Origin: JAZDLR01 sp964540995
GTDB lineage: Bacteria; Patescibacteriota; Patescibacteriia; UBA1558; 2-01-FULL-52-15
Assembly (NCBI GenBank): GCA_964540995.1
Contig: CAZIOU010000001.1
Location: forward strand, 115,269-179,268
DNA length: 64,000 bases
Direction of reading: 5' to 3'
Every line of letters starts with the position of its first letter. The first letter of the stretch is position 1. The translations under genes were made by a program, and so were the position numbers. A model generated the notes under the pieces. The model saw only the letters and a program-made list of their open reading frames with translations. It had not been told where the DNA came from and ran no database searches. Shown here one piece after another: positions 38,445 to 48,009 of the stretch.

Positions 38445-39526
38445 TGAAGATTGCTCTGGCCCATGACCATTTGTTTCAGATAGGAGGAGCTGAAACTGTT
38501 TTGCGGCATTTCACCCAGATGTATCCGCGGGCGCCGCTGTATACCTTGATTTGTGATCAACGCGGACGATCGTACTTGCCGCAGACTGACATCCGTACCT
38601 CCTATTTGCAACGGTTAGCCGGCGATAGCAATTGGTTCAAATATTCTTTACCGCTCATGCCTGCCGCCTGGGAACGTTTTGATTTTAGCGACTACCAGGT
38701 TGTCTTGTCGTCGAGCTCGGCTTTCGTCAAAGGTATAATCACCGCACCTGAAGCCGTTCATATTACCTATTGCCATAGTCCGATCCGCTATCTCTGGAGC
38801 GATAGTCATGAATATTTGGAGCAGCTGATGGTGCCTAAGCCAGTGAAGCTCTATCTTTCATTGTTGTTTTCTCGCTTACGGTTAGCTGATCAGATGGCTT
38901 CACAGCGAGTCAATTATTTTATTGCCAATTCACATTTCATTGCGCAGCGCATCAAGAAGTATTATCAGCGCGATTCAGTGGTTATTTATCCGCCTGTCGA
39001 CGTGGCCAAATTCCAAGTCGTACAGCATCATGATCCATTTTTCTTGTTGATTTCTCGGCTACGACCATACAAGCGAGTCGATCTAGCGATTAAAGCTTTT
39101 AACGCCTTACGATTGCCATTGGTCATTATTGGAGGCGGGGAAGAAGAAGCTCGTCTGAAACGCCTGGCCAAGCCCAATATTACCTTTTTAGGTGAGGTCA
39201 GTGACGAAGTTCGTAATGATTATCTGTCGCGTTGTCAGGCTCTGATCCACCCCCAAGAAGAAGATTTCGGCATTACCATTGTCGAAGCTATGGCTTCTGG
39301 ACGACCGGTGATTGCCTATGGATCGGGTGGTGCTACCGAAACAGTACAGCCAGGGGTCACTGGTGTTTTCTTCACTGATCAATCGTGGGAAGCCTTGACC
39401 TATACGGTGATGAATTTCCGTTCCAGCGAATTTGATCCGCTACTCATCAGACAGCAGGCCGAACAATTTGACAGTGCTATCTTCCGTCAAAAAATTGCTA
39501 GTTTCATCACTACGGTATGTCATTAA
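38444..39526 (+). CDS. Glycosyltransferase family 4, first of three
   Basis: 360 residues, GT-B fold. N-terminus IALAHDHLFQIGGAETVLRHF, a SRLRPYKRVDLAIKAF donor-domain segment, and the E-x7-E signature EEDFGITIVEAMASGRPVIA. Resembles mannosyltransferases of the WbaZ/WcaI kind, but donor and acceptor are unknown. Overlaps its neighbours by one and ten bases. Confidence 0.88.
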   Translation: MKIALAHDHLFQIGGAETVLRHFTQMYPRAPLYTLICDQRGRSYLPQTDIRTSYLQRLAGDSNWFKYSLPLMPAAWERFDFSDYQVVLSSSSAFVKGIITAPEAVHITYCHSPIRYLWSDSHEYLEQLMVPKPVKLYLSLLFSRLRLADQMASQRVNYFIANSHFIAQRIKKYYQRDSVVIYPPVDVAKFQVVQHHDPFFLLISRLRPYKRVDLAIKAFNALRLPLVIIGGGEEEARLKRLAKPNITFLGEVSDEVRNDYLSRCQALIHPQEEDFGITIVEAMASGRPVIAYGSGGATETVQPGVTGVFFTDQSWEALTYTVMNFRSSEFDPLLIRQQAEQFDSAIFRQKIASFITTVCH

Positions 39527-40602
39527 CCATCGCACTTGATTGTCGTCCATTGCAAGATCGCTATCCTACTGGCATAGCGACTTACACGCAAGCCATGAGA
39601 CAAGCTTGGCTCGGACGCCAAGACGTTCGTTGTATTAGCCTGACGGTCGGTCGACGGCAACAGCTGTTAGCCGGAGGAGAGCAAGTACATCAATCGCTGC
39701 CGGGCAAAGTTTTTAACTTAGCGTCAGCCCTTGGTCTATCGGTATCAAAACCCCAAGCCGCAATAGATTATTATCTTCTGCCGCATCCCACACCTTGGCC
39801 CAAGAATCGTAAACCCTACATTGTCACTATTCACGACGTGGCTTATCTGGAACGTCCTTACTATTACAGCTGGCGTCAGCGTCTATGGCACCGAGCTATC
39901 CATACTCGGCAATTGCTAGAACAGGCTACTGGGCTGATCTGCGTCTCTGAAGCCACCAAACAAAGGTTATGGCATCTGTACCCACAGTTAACCGCCAAAC
40001 CGCTCGTGGTGATACCAGAAGGTCTCACAGTGTCTGAGGCTAAGCCAGTAGATGTAACCAAAGTGAAGGGCGGTAAACTGCCAGCTCGTTATTTGCTCTA
40101 TGTCGGTACTATTGAACCAAGGAAAAATATTGCTTCCTTGATCAAAGCTTTTGATCTTGTTCGCCTGCAACAGCCCGACTTGGCTCTAGTGTTAGCCGGC
40201 AAATACGGTTGGTCGTCTCGAGACTTACGACGTCAGATCCAACAGCATCCAGCTGTCTACTGGCTAAACTATGTCACCCCAGAAGAAAAATCCTATCTCC
40301 TACAACAATCGCAAGCACTTGTCTGGCCCTCATGGTACGAAGGCTTTGGCTTCCCGCCGCTGGAAGCAGCGTATTGGGGTAAGCTGGTAATTACTAGTTG
40401 GTCGACGTCTTTACCAGAATTATTGGGCCACCAAGCAATCTATTGTAATCCCTACAATTACAGTGAATTGGCTGCAGTCATCACGCAAGTTCTTCGGCGA
40501 CCAGCTCAACCAGAGACTAAACAAATTAATTACCTTGAATGGTCGGTTGTAGCTGAACGAACACTAGCCTTTATCCAATCCCTTCATGAAAATAGTCATT
40601 GA
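39517..40602 (+). CDS. Glycosyltransferase family 4, second of three
   Basis: 361 residues. TIALDCRPLQDRYPTGIATY at the start, VGTIEPRKNIASLIKAFD as the donor hinge and WYEGFGFPPLEAAYWGK with the E-x7-E site. Elongates the glycan begun by the 37053 enzyme by inference from the operon. Specificity unknown. Confidence 0.88.
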   Translation: MSLTIALDCRPLQDRYPTGIATYTQAMRQAWLGRQDVRCISLTVGRRQQLLAGGEQVHQSLPGKVFNLASALGLSVSKPQAAIDYYLLPHPTPWPKNRKPYIVTIHDVAYLERPYYYSWRQRLWHRAIHTRQLLEQATGLICVSEATKQRLWHLYPQLTAKPLVVIPEGLTVSEAKPVDVTKVKGGKLPARYLLYVGTIEPRKNIASLIKAFDLVRLQQPDLALVLAGKYGWSSRDLRRQIQQHPAVYWLNYVTPEEKSYLLQQSQALVWPSWYEGFGFPPLEAAYWGKLVITSWSTSLPELLGHQAIYCNPYNYSELAAVITQVLRRPAQPETKQINYLEWSVVAERTLAFIQSLHENSH

Positions 40603-41671
40603 TGCGCGTTTCTGGGGTACGCCTGGCGGCTTCGGTCGTTATCTGCAAGAAATTATTAGCCGTATTGGGACCTTTGATCGCGCTAATCAGTATTATATTA
40701 TCGTCCGTCGTACTGCTGGTTTACCGCTGTTAGACAAGAATGTTCACTATATCGTGGCCAATGTGCCGTGGTATGGCTGGCGTGAACAGATCGTGATACC
40801 ACTCATCTTATGGCGTCTAAAACCTGATCTGGTACATTTCCCTCATTTCAATTTACCGTGGTTCTATCGCGGTAAATTCGTCGTTACGATACACGATTTG
40901 ATTTTGTTTCGTTATCCTTCGGCCAAGGCTAGTTTATTGCCGAGCCTATTATTTCGCTGGAAATATTGGGTCTATCGTCAACTGTTAGTCAGAGCTATAC
41001 AGTGGTCTCAATTTATTATTACGCCCTCACAATTTACCAAAGATGACATCATTTCCTGGTCACGGGTTGCAGCGGATAAAATTCGTGTTATACCAGAAGC
41101 TAGTAGTATGTCGGTTGTTCAAAGCCGTGATCAGGCCGATCGATTGCTCTATGTTGGTAATTGTTACCCGCATAAGAATGTCGATCTATTATTGCAAGCT
41201 TTTAGGACATTGGCGGAAGGTAATTCAGCGCTTAGGTTGCATTTGGTGATTCCCGATGACTATTTTAGTCAACACACTCTAACTGTTACCGACAGTTGGC
41301 CACAGGACATCAAGCAACGACTCGTTGTGTTACATTCGATTACTGATGAACAGCTGAAACAGGAATATCAGAACAGTACTGTGTATATCTTCCCTTCGCG
41401 CTATGAGGGATTTGGTTTGCCAGGTCTTGAAGCCATGAGTTGTGGCTTGCCCGTGATCGCTTCTCGCGTAAGTTGTTTGCCAGAGGTTTACGGTGAGGCT
41501 GCTTATTATTTTACTGATAATAATTGCGCTGATTTACAGGCAGCTATTACTAAGCTACTACAGTCGTTTGAGCTACGGGCTGATCTCCGTCAGCGAGGTT
41601 ACCAGCAGCTACAGCGTTATTCATGGGATCAGGCGACGATGCAAACGATCGACCTTTACTTAAAGGGCTAG
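40586..41671 (+). CDS. Glycosyltransferase family 4, third of three
   Basis: 361 residues. IDARFWGTPGGFGRYLQEII at the start, VGNCYPHKNVDLLLQAFR hinge and RYEGFGLPGLEAMSCGLPVI with the E-x7-E site. Similar in length and layout to the previous gene, suggesting a duplicated pair. Overlaps the preceding gene by 17 bases; a terminator is not obvious, but a new promoter follows. Confidence 0.88.
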   Translation: MKIVIDARFWGTPGGFGRYLQEIISRIGTFDRANQYYIIVRRTAGLPLLDKNVHYIVANVPWYGWREQIVIPLILWRLKPDLVHFPHFNLPWFYRGKFVVTIHDLILFRYPSAKASLLPSLLFRWKYWVYRQLLVRAIQWSQFIITPSQFTKDDIISWSRVAADKIRVIPEASSMSVVQSRDQADRLLYVGNCYPHKNVDLLLQAFRTLAEGNSALRLHLVIPDDYFSQHTLTVTDSWPQDIKQRLVVLHSITDEQLKQEYQNSTVYIFPSRYEGFGLPGLEAMSCGLPVIASRVSCLPEVYGEAAYYFTDNNCADLQAAITKLLQSFELRADLRQRGYQQLQRYSWDQATMQTIDLYLKG

Positions 41672-41683
41672 TTTCAGTATAAT
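41655..41683 (+). promoter_or_regulatory. Promoter of the DUF4012-murJ-lepA unit
   Basis: TTTACT (41655-41660), 17 bases, TATAAT (41678-41683); expected +1 at 41690, nine bases before the ATG. Confidence 0.6.
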
Positions 41684-41698
41684 TAGGTGTGAACTACC

Positions 41699-44146
41699 AT
41701 GCCTAAAACTTCTAAAAAGAAGACCAATTTTGAAACTGCCTTTGCTCAAGAACTAGAGCAGTTAGATCAGTTTCTCTACGATCCCAATGATGCACCAGCT
41801 TTGATAGAGCAATCCAACCCACATAATCGGGTGCACGCCAAACGCAGCTTGAGTAAATTAATAGCCCAAGATGCCGCTGATCAAGTCTATACAACTCCAG
41901 CGGCCAGCAAATCTGTTAAAGCTACCGAAGTTTCTCCGCATGTCACTGATTTGCGCGGCTCGGCTCGCAAGCAGAGGATTATTGCTGAAGGTTTCGATCA
42001 TCTTGATCGCCCAGCTAAACCGAAGTTTCACTGGCCTCGAATAGTTAAGTCATCAACTGCGGCACCGCGGATTTCTTTTGATACTCCTGTCAAAAAAGAA
42101 GCCAAGCCTCTTGCCAAGAGTCTAGACAACCAGCGTCCACCCCAACCTAAGACTCGAATCACTGCCGACGTTAATCCTTGGGCCACATCTTTAGCTTTTG
42201 CGGTCGTGGCACTACTTATCATTCTGCCCATCAAATCTGTCTGGTTCGGCTCACAGTTATTGGCTACTCGTAATGCTCTCATAGCTCAAGGTCAATCGGC
42301 CATTTCCCATCTTCAACAGGGAGTTAGTTCGATTTCTTCGGCTGATTTTCAGAAAGCGGCCTCTAGCTTCGAATCGGCCAACGCTGATTTTCAGAGTATT
42401 CGTACGGAAATTGATAGTTACAATCACACATTTATAGCTGTTACGCAGCAAATTCCATCTATTGGACAGGAATTTGCCTTTAGCACCCAGATACTTACTG
42501 TTGGTCAGAATTTATCTCAAGCCGCCGCTATTTTGTCAGCAGCCGCCAGCAAAGATTTGTCGATTACCGAATCAATTGCCGAGACACGAGAGCGCTTCAA
42601 GAATGTCCGTCAGGCCATGATCGAAGCCGATAAAAATATAGCCTTAGTGCCTGACGCGTCGATACCAGCTGCTATCAGACCGGCTATCAGCTCGTTCAAA
42701 GATAAAGCGCCAGCTATTATCAATGACTTAGAGCGCGGTGATCGCGTTATGGCCATTGCCTACTCGCTGCTCGGAGGTGACCACTTGTCTCGTCAGCTGA
42801 TCGTTTTCCAGAATGAACGTGAGTTGCGTCCGACCGGAGGTTTTATGGGCACCTATGCGGTAGCTGATTTCAACGCGGGCCAGTTGTCCAAATTTAGTTT
42901 GCCTGGAGGCGGCACCTACGATGTGGCGGGCGGCTTGAAATACCGTTTGGTACCGCCCTATGCCCTGCAGCTCATTAGTCCAGTATGGAATCTATGGGAT
43001 GCTAATTGGTGGCCCGATTTCCCGACATCAGCCAAGAAAATCGCTTGGTTCTACCAGAAATCTGGCGGCACCACTGTCGATGGAGTGGTTGCTATCAATG
43101 CCGGCGCTGTCCAGCATTTGCTAGAAGTGGTCGGTCCTATCGATATGCCTGAATATTCGATGACATTGAGTAGTGAAAATTTTTATGATCTCTTACAGGA
43201 TGAGATTCAAGTTAATTACGACAAGACTACCAACAAACCCAAGCAAATTCTGAGCGACTTAACTCCTATTTTGATGGATAAGATCATACAATACCCTGAT
43301 AAATTGCAAATCGCTGACGTTCTGATATCTGCTTTGGCTAATCGTGACATTCAGCTGTACTCGCAGCACGAAGATATTCAGAAAGAGATTGATGCTTTGG
43401 GCTGGTCAGGCAAACAATACAGTACCGACGGTGATTATCTTCAAGTTGTCTCAACCAATGTAGCTGGTGGTAAATCCGATGCTTATATTAAGGAAACCAT
43501 CGACCATCGGGCCGTTATCAAGAACGATGGCTCAATCGAAGTAACTACGCGCATAACCAAAACTAACGACGCACCAGCCAGTGACAGTTTGGGGTATATG
43601 AATAACGTTGATTATCTTCGCGCTTATGTGCCGGCGGGCAGCGTCTTATTGGAATCAGGCGGCTGGCAACAACCATCACCCGATCTTTTCAAAACAGTAG
43701 TTGCGGGCAGTACGGCCGACGACTATTTGAAAACAGTAAGTGGTGACATCACTATTGACGATCAATCAGGCACGCGGATCAATCAGGAAAATGGCAAGAC
43801 GGTTTTTGGCAATTGGATGCAGGTCAAACCTGGACAGACGGCTAGCGTCTATTTCCGTTATACCTTGCCGCAACACATCACCATCTCTGATGCTACCGGA
43901 TCTTTGTTTGTCAATTATTGGAGCCCACACTATCGAGAGATAGATAGCTATAGCTTCTTGGCTCAAGCTCAATCTGGTAATGACCACGCTACGATTACTC
44001 ATAGTTTGCTTATCGACCCAGCTTACAAAGTTATCTGGAGCAGCGCTTTGCCTTCGACCCAATTATCACAAGAGGCCAATAAAGTTAGTTTCGAATTGCC
44101 GCTGACGTCAGTGGCTTATCATTCATTATTGCTGGCAGGCCAATAA
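41699..44146 (+). CDS. DUF4012 domain membrane protein
   Basis: 815 residues. About 155 cytoplasmic, charged residues, one membrane helix (about 159-180, SLAFAVVALLIILPIKSVWF), a helical stalk (190-340), then the DUF4012 domain with its hallmark IVFQNERELRPTGGFMGTYA and later WNLWDANWWPDFPTSAKKIA. The domain sits outside the cell. DUF4012 is frequent in Patescibacteria and Actinobacteria and often neighbours polysaccharide genes; no biochemical role is known to me. LytR-CpsA-Psr-like roles are a guess. Confidence 0.87.
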   Translation: MPKTSKKKTNFETAFAQELEQLDQFLYDPNDAPALIEQSNPHNRVHAKRSLSKLIAQDAADQVYTTPAASKSVKATEVSPHVTDLRGSARKQRIIAEGFDHLDRPAKPKFHWPRIVKSSTAAPRISFDTPVKKEAKPLAKSLDNQRPPQPKTRITADVNPWATSLAFAVVALLIILPIKSVWFGSQLLATRNALIAQGQSAISHLQQGVSSISSADFQKAASSFESANADFQSIRTEIDSYNHTFIAVTQQIPSIGQEFAFSTQILTVGQNLSQAAAILSAAASKDLSITESIAETRERFKNVRQAMIEADKNIALVPDASIPAAIRPAISSFKDKAPAIINDLERGDRVMAIAYSLLGGDHLSRQLIVFQNERELRPTGGFMGTYAVADFNAGQLSKFSLPGGGTYDVAGGLKYRLVPPYALQLISPVWNLWDANWWPDFPTSAKKIAWFYQKSGGTTVDGVVAINAGAVQHLLEVVGPIDMPEYSMTLSSENFYDLLQDEIQVNYDKTTNKPKQILSDLTPILMDKIIQYPDKLQIADVLISALANRDIQLYSQHEDIQKEIDALGWSGKQYSTDGDYLQVVSTNVAGGKSDAYIKETIDHRAVIKNDGSIEVTTRITKTNDAPASDSLGYMNNVDYLRAYVPAGSVLLESGGWQQPSPDLFKTVVAGSTADDYLKTVSGDITIDDQSGTRINQENGKTVFGNWMQVKPGQTASVYFRYTLPQHITISDATGSLFVNYWSPHYREIDSYSFLAQAQSGNDHATITHSLLIDPAYKVIWSSALPSTQLSQEANKVSFELPLTSVAYHSLLLAGQ

Positions 44147-44149
44147 AGT

Positions 44150-45733
44150 ATGAACAAACTATTCAACCGCTTGAGTAATTCTATCGGCGGAGGCGCTTTG
44201 TTGATCGCCTTTTTTTCGCTTATTAGCAAAATCCTCGGTCTTGTACGTGACCGCTTGCTGGCCAGCAATTTCGGTGCTGGAGCTGACCTTGATGTCTATT
44301 TTGCTGCTTTCAAATTACCGGATTTCATTTTCAATATTTTAATCTTAGGTGCCCTGTCGATGGCTTTTATCCCCATCTTTCAGCGCGTCTTCCGACAAGA
44401 TGAGAAACAAGGTTATCGCTTAGCTAATTCCGCCTTCAATATACTACTAGGGTTAATGGCCGTCCTGACCCTGATCGGATTAGGGGGGACACGTTGGTTG
44501 GTGAACTGGATCGTGCCAGGCTTTAGCGCTTCACAGCTAGAGTCTACGGTACATCTGACTCGCATTATGCTGTTAAGTATACTTTTCTTCACTGCCAGCA
44601 ATGTCATGAGTGGTATGCTCAATGCCTGGCTCCGCTTCGTCACATTCTCCATCAGTTCCGTCCTCTATAACGTTGGTATTATAGTCGGTATCGTTTGGTT
44701 CTTACCGCGGTGGGGATTGGTTGGTCTGGCTTGGGGAGTTGTCTTCGGGTCGGCTATGCACTTTGGAATCCAGGCCATCGAAGCCATGATCTACGGCTGG
44801 CGTTGGCAACCAATTATTGTCTGGACAGCTGATCTGAAACGGATGTTGCAGCTGATGGTTCCTCGGGCTGTCGGATCGGCTGCTTCGCAGATCAATATTG
44901 TGGCTATGACTATGATTGCTTCTTGGCTACCGATTGGTGCCTTGTCGGTGTTTAATCTGGCCAATAATTTACAAAGTTTCCCGGCTGGCCTTTTTGGAAT
45001 TTCTCTGGCAGTAGCTAGTTTCCCGCACATTACCAAGCATGCTCATGATCGCAATTACGCTGCTTTTGAGAAAATATTCTCCTTACAATTTAGACGTATA
45101 TTGTACGTCATTATTCCAGCTTCCATCATACTAATTGTCGAGCGTGCTCATATTGTCCGCGTCATTCTCGGCAGCGGATCGTTTGATTGGTCAGATACTA
45201 TTCTAACTGCCAACGTCTTAGGAGTATTTGCTATCTCTATCTTTGCTCAAGGTCTTATCCCACTGGTCAGCTTGGGGTTTTACGCTCATGAGGATACCAA
45301 ATCACCGGTTATCATTTCTTTGATCACCACGGCAATAAATATTGGTCTGGCCTTTGCCCTTTCGCAGCATTATGGCGTACTTGGCTTGACGGCAGCATTT
45401 AGCCTCGCTACTATTGTAAACCTGCTGCTTTTGGTAGCTATTTTCAAGGCTAAGATCGGCCATCTCAATGAACATGAGCTCGTCAGAGCTTCGCTGCGCA
45501 TCGCAGGGGCCTCTCTGGTGGCCGGAGCCGTTAGTTATGTATCATTACGGCTATTCGTGCATTTGATCGATCAAAGAACCTTTCTAGGCATCCTACTACA
45601 AGGTTCTCTATCAGGTCTGGCTGGCATCGCCGTTTATATCGCTATTTCAGTTATCTGGAGTTTCCCTGAAATCGAAGTGCTTCGTGAGTATGTCACACGT
45701 TTCTTACGCAAAGCAGGATTAAAGAAATCATGA
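44150..45733 (+). CDS. murJ: Lipid II flippase MurJ (MviN)
   Basis: 527 residues, about 14 membrane helices. Starts with GGALLIAFFSLISKILGLVRDRLLASNFGAG and AFKLPDFIFNILILGALSMAFIPIF, both typical of MurJ, with RVILGSGSFDWSDT further on. Flips lipid II across the membrane for peptidoglycan synthesis. Stop overlaps lepA start by four bases. Confidence 0.94.
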   Translation: MNKLFNRLSNSIGGGALLIAFFSLISKILGLVRDRLLASNFGAGADLDVYFAAFKLPDFIFNILILGALSMAFIPIFQRVFRQDEKQGYRLANSAFNILLGLMAVLTLIGLGGTRWLVNWIVPGFSASQLESTVHLTRIMLLSILFFTASNVMSGMLNAWLRFVTFSISSVLYNVGIIVGIVWFLPRWGLVGLAWGVVFGSAMHFGIQAIEAMIYGWRWQPIIVWTADLKRMLQLMVPRAVGSAASQINIVAMTMIASWLPIGALSVFNLANNLQSFPAGLFGISLAVASFPHITKHAHDRNYAAFEKIFSLQFRRILYVIIPASIILIVERAHIVRVILGSGSFDWSDTILTANVLGVFAISIFAQGLIPLVSLGFYAHEDTKSPVIISLITTAINIGLAFALSQHYGVLGLTAAFSLATIVNLLLLVAIFKAKIGHLNEHELVRASLRIAGASLVAGAVSYVSLRLFVHLIDQRTFLGILLQGSLSGLAGIAVYIAISVIWSFPEIEVLREYVTRFLRKAGLKKS

Positions 45734-47496
45734 ACCAAATTCGCAATTTTTGTATCATCGCTCATATCGACCATGGTAAATCTACCTTGGCCGATCGTTT
45801 TATAGAAACTACTGGCACCGTAGCGAGCCGTGATATGCGCGCTCAACTTCTTGACTCGATGGATCTAGAGCGTGAGAAAGGCATCACCATCAAGTTGCAA
45901 CCGGTGACCATGAATTGGAAGAATCACGAATTAAATCTGATCGATACACCAGGACATGTGGATTTTAATTATGAAGTTTCGCGATCTCTGGCAGCTGTCG
46001 AAGGTGCGGTACTTCTGGTTGACGCCACGCAAGGCATTCAAGCACAGACACTATCCAATTTGTTCTTAGCATTAGAACAGAATTTAACGATCATTCCGGT
46101 TATTAATAAGATTGATCTGCCAGCAGCCGATGTACCAGCGGCCAAACAAGAACTAGTATCACTGCTCGGCTGTGAAGAGAAGGACATTCTCTTAATCTCC
46201 GCCAAGACAGGAGAGGGCGTGACAGCTCTATTGGACGCCATCTTAGAGCGAGTCCCCGCACCGCAGCCACAATCAGAAGCGCGGGCACTGATTTTTGACT
46301 CAGTGTATAACGAATTTAAAGGCATTATCATCTATGTCCGTCTGTTCGGTGGCAGCTTGAAAGCCGGTGATTCAATTACCTTCGTATCCAACCAACAACA
46401 AGCGGAAATCCTTGAAGTCGGTCGGCTCAAACCACGAATGCAAGCAGCTTCCAAGCTGGAAGCGGGGGAGATTGGCTATGTTATTAGTAATGTCAAGAAG
46501 ATTGAATTGGCTCGTGTCGGTGATACCGTCACATTAACCTCCGAACCAACACAAGAACCTTTGGCGGGATTCAAAGATGTTAAACCAATGGTCTACGCCG
46601 GAATATTTCCCGAAGACGGCGCTGATTACAATCATTTACGCGATGCCCTGCATAAGCTGAAGCTCAATGACGCTAGTTTACAATTTGAAGTGGAGAATTC
46701 TACCGTCTTGGGATTTGGCTTCCGTTGCGGTTTCCTCGGTCTATTACATTTGGAAATATTTCAAGAACGTTTGTTGCGTGAATTTGATGTTCGGATCATT
46801 GTTACCGCACCATCGGTGGCTTATAATGTGCGACTACGTTCGGGCCAAGAACAGATAGTCACCTCGCCATCACTATTGCCCGATGTCAGTGCTATTGAAG
46901 AAATCCTCGAGCCGACAGTGATCATTAATGTCCTCATGCCCAAAGAATATATGGGTCCTGTCATGGATTATATTGCTCGCCTGCATTCGACTTTGAAAAA
47001 TACTACTTTCCTTGATGAGCGACGTTTATTACTACAATACCATCTGCCCTTGAGCCAGATCCTGACTGATTTCTACGATAAGATCAAAAATATCTCTTCG
47101 GGCTATGCGTCCTACAATTATGAACTGTCAGAATATCAAGTTTGTGACGTGGTAAAATTGGATTTGATGGTGGCGGAGGAGTATGTGCCGGCTTTGACAA
47201 CGATTGTTTACCGTGAAGACGCTTTTCGGGTTGGCAAACATATCGTCAACAAACTAAAAGAATTGATTCCGAAGAAACAATTCGTTATTAAGTTGCAGGC
47301 AACTATTGGTGGCAAGATTATCGCGTCCGAACGTATCGCCGCTTTGCGCAAAGATGTTACCGCTGGTCTCTATGGCGGAGATGTAACACGCAAAAGAAAA
47401 TTGCTCGAAAAACAGAAAAAAGGAAAGAAGAAGATGATGGCCGAGGGCAAAGTTGAAATCCCTACCAAAGCCTATTTGTCACTACTTGAACGCTAA
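45730..47496 (+). CDS. lepA: Elongation factor 4 (LepA)
   Basis: 588 residues, standard. GTPase motifs AHIDHGKSTLADRF (G1), GITIK (G2), DTPGHVD (G3), NKIDLP (G4), and the LepA-specific C-terminal domain (ITAGLYGGDVTRK-like DVTAGLYGGDVTRKRKLLEK). Acts on stalled or mistranslocated ribosomes. Confidence 0.97.
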   Translation: MNQIRNFCIIAHIDHGKSTLADRFIETTGTVASRDMRAQLLDSMDLEREKGITIKLQPVTMNWKNHELNLIDTPGHVDFNYEVSRSLAAVEGAVLLVDATQGIQAQTLSNLFLALEQNLTIIPVINKIDLPAADVPAAKQELVSLLGCEEKDILLISAKTGEGVTALLDAILERVPAPQPQSEARALIFDSVYNEFKGIIIYVRLFGGSLKAGDSITFVSNQQQAEILEVGRLKPRMQAASKLEAGEIGYVISNVKKIELARVGDTVTLTSEPTQEPLAGFKDVKPMVYAGIFPEDGADYNHLRDALHKLKLNDASLQFEVENSTVLGFGFRCGFLGLLHLEIFQERLLREFDVRIIVTAPSVAYNVRLRSGQEQIVTSPSLLPDVSAIEEILEPTVIINVLMPKEYMGPVMDYIARLHSTLKNTTFLDERRLLLQYHLPLSQILTDFYDKIKNISSGYASYNYELSEYQVCDVVKLDLMVAEEYVPALTTIVYREDAFRVGKHIVNKLKELIPKKQFVIKLQATIGGKIIASERIAALRKDVTAGLYGGDVTRKRKLLEKQKKGKKKMMAEGKVEIPTKAYLSLLER

Positions 47497-47621
47497 ATTA
47501 ATTGAGCCGTTCCGACAGTCATAATAATCATGGAGGCGATGACCATGACAGATACTATGACCCAGACCCATTTGATAATTTTTTTACTTTGTTTCATATT
47601 CTCTTTTTTCGGCTTTGACAT
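47493..47621 (-). CDS. Small single-pass membrane protein, 42 residues
   Basis: From the ATG at 47621: a basic head (MSKPKKENMKQSKKIIKW) and one membrane helix (VWVIVSVMVIASMIIMTVG). A longer open frame reaches 47738 but would run into the promoter of the ftsB-like gene on the other strand. Tail-to-tail with lepA (stops overlap) and divergent from the FtsB-like gene, sharing the TATAAT-bearing interval. Size and pattern fit small membrane proteins frequent in this phylum; existence is moderately supported. Confidence 0.5.
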   Translation of the reverse strand: MSKPKKENMKQSKKIIKWVWVIVSVMVIASMIIMTVGTAQLI

Positions 47622-47655
47622 TATAATACCAGTATCATCCAAAAAATAACATACC

Positions 47656-48009
47656 ATGGTCTCTAAACTTCTACGATCTCGCATATTTCTGGCTATAATT
47701 GTGGTAATTTTCATTATCAGTAGCTTTGAATTGATCAATGAAGTCGGTCGCCGCTACAAATTCGATCAGCAAATCAAGCAACAACAGAAGCAAATCGAAA
47801 CTTTGCAGCAACAAAACGGTGATCTAAGCAATCTGATACAATATCTCAATACCAATCAATTTGTGGAGGAAGAGGCGCGTAAGAAATTGGGTTTGAGCAA
47901 AAGTGGTGAATCAGTGGTAGTATTTCCATCAACTTCGACGGCACCAGTAGCGACTTCGAGTACTAGCCAATCACATGTGAGCATGTGGTGGAACTATTTC
48001 TTTCAATGA
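47656..48009 (+). CDS. ftsB: FtsB/DivIC-like septum formation protein
   Basis: 117 residues: N-terminal membrane helix (about 9-27), a coiled coil rich in Gln (FDQQIKQQQKQIETLQQQNGD), then FVEEEARKKLGLSKSGESVVVF, the conserved ARKKLG-type ending of the septum formation initiator family. A Ser/Thr-rich tail follows. Bridges division proteins in the divisome. ATGA overlap with the next gene. Confidence 0.85.
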   Translation: MVSKLLRSRIFLAIIVVIFIISSFELINEVGRRYKFDQQIKQQQKQIETLQQQNGDLSNLIQYLNTNQFVEEEARKKLGLSKSGESVVVFPSTSTAPVATSSTSQSHVSMWWNYFFQ

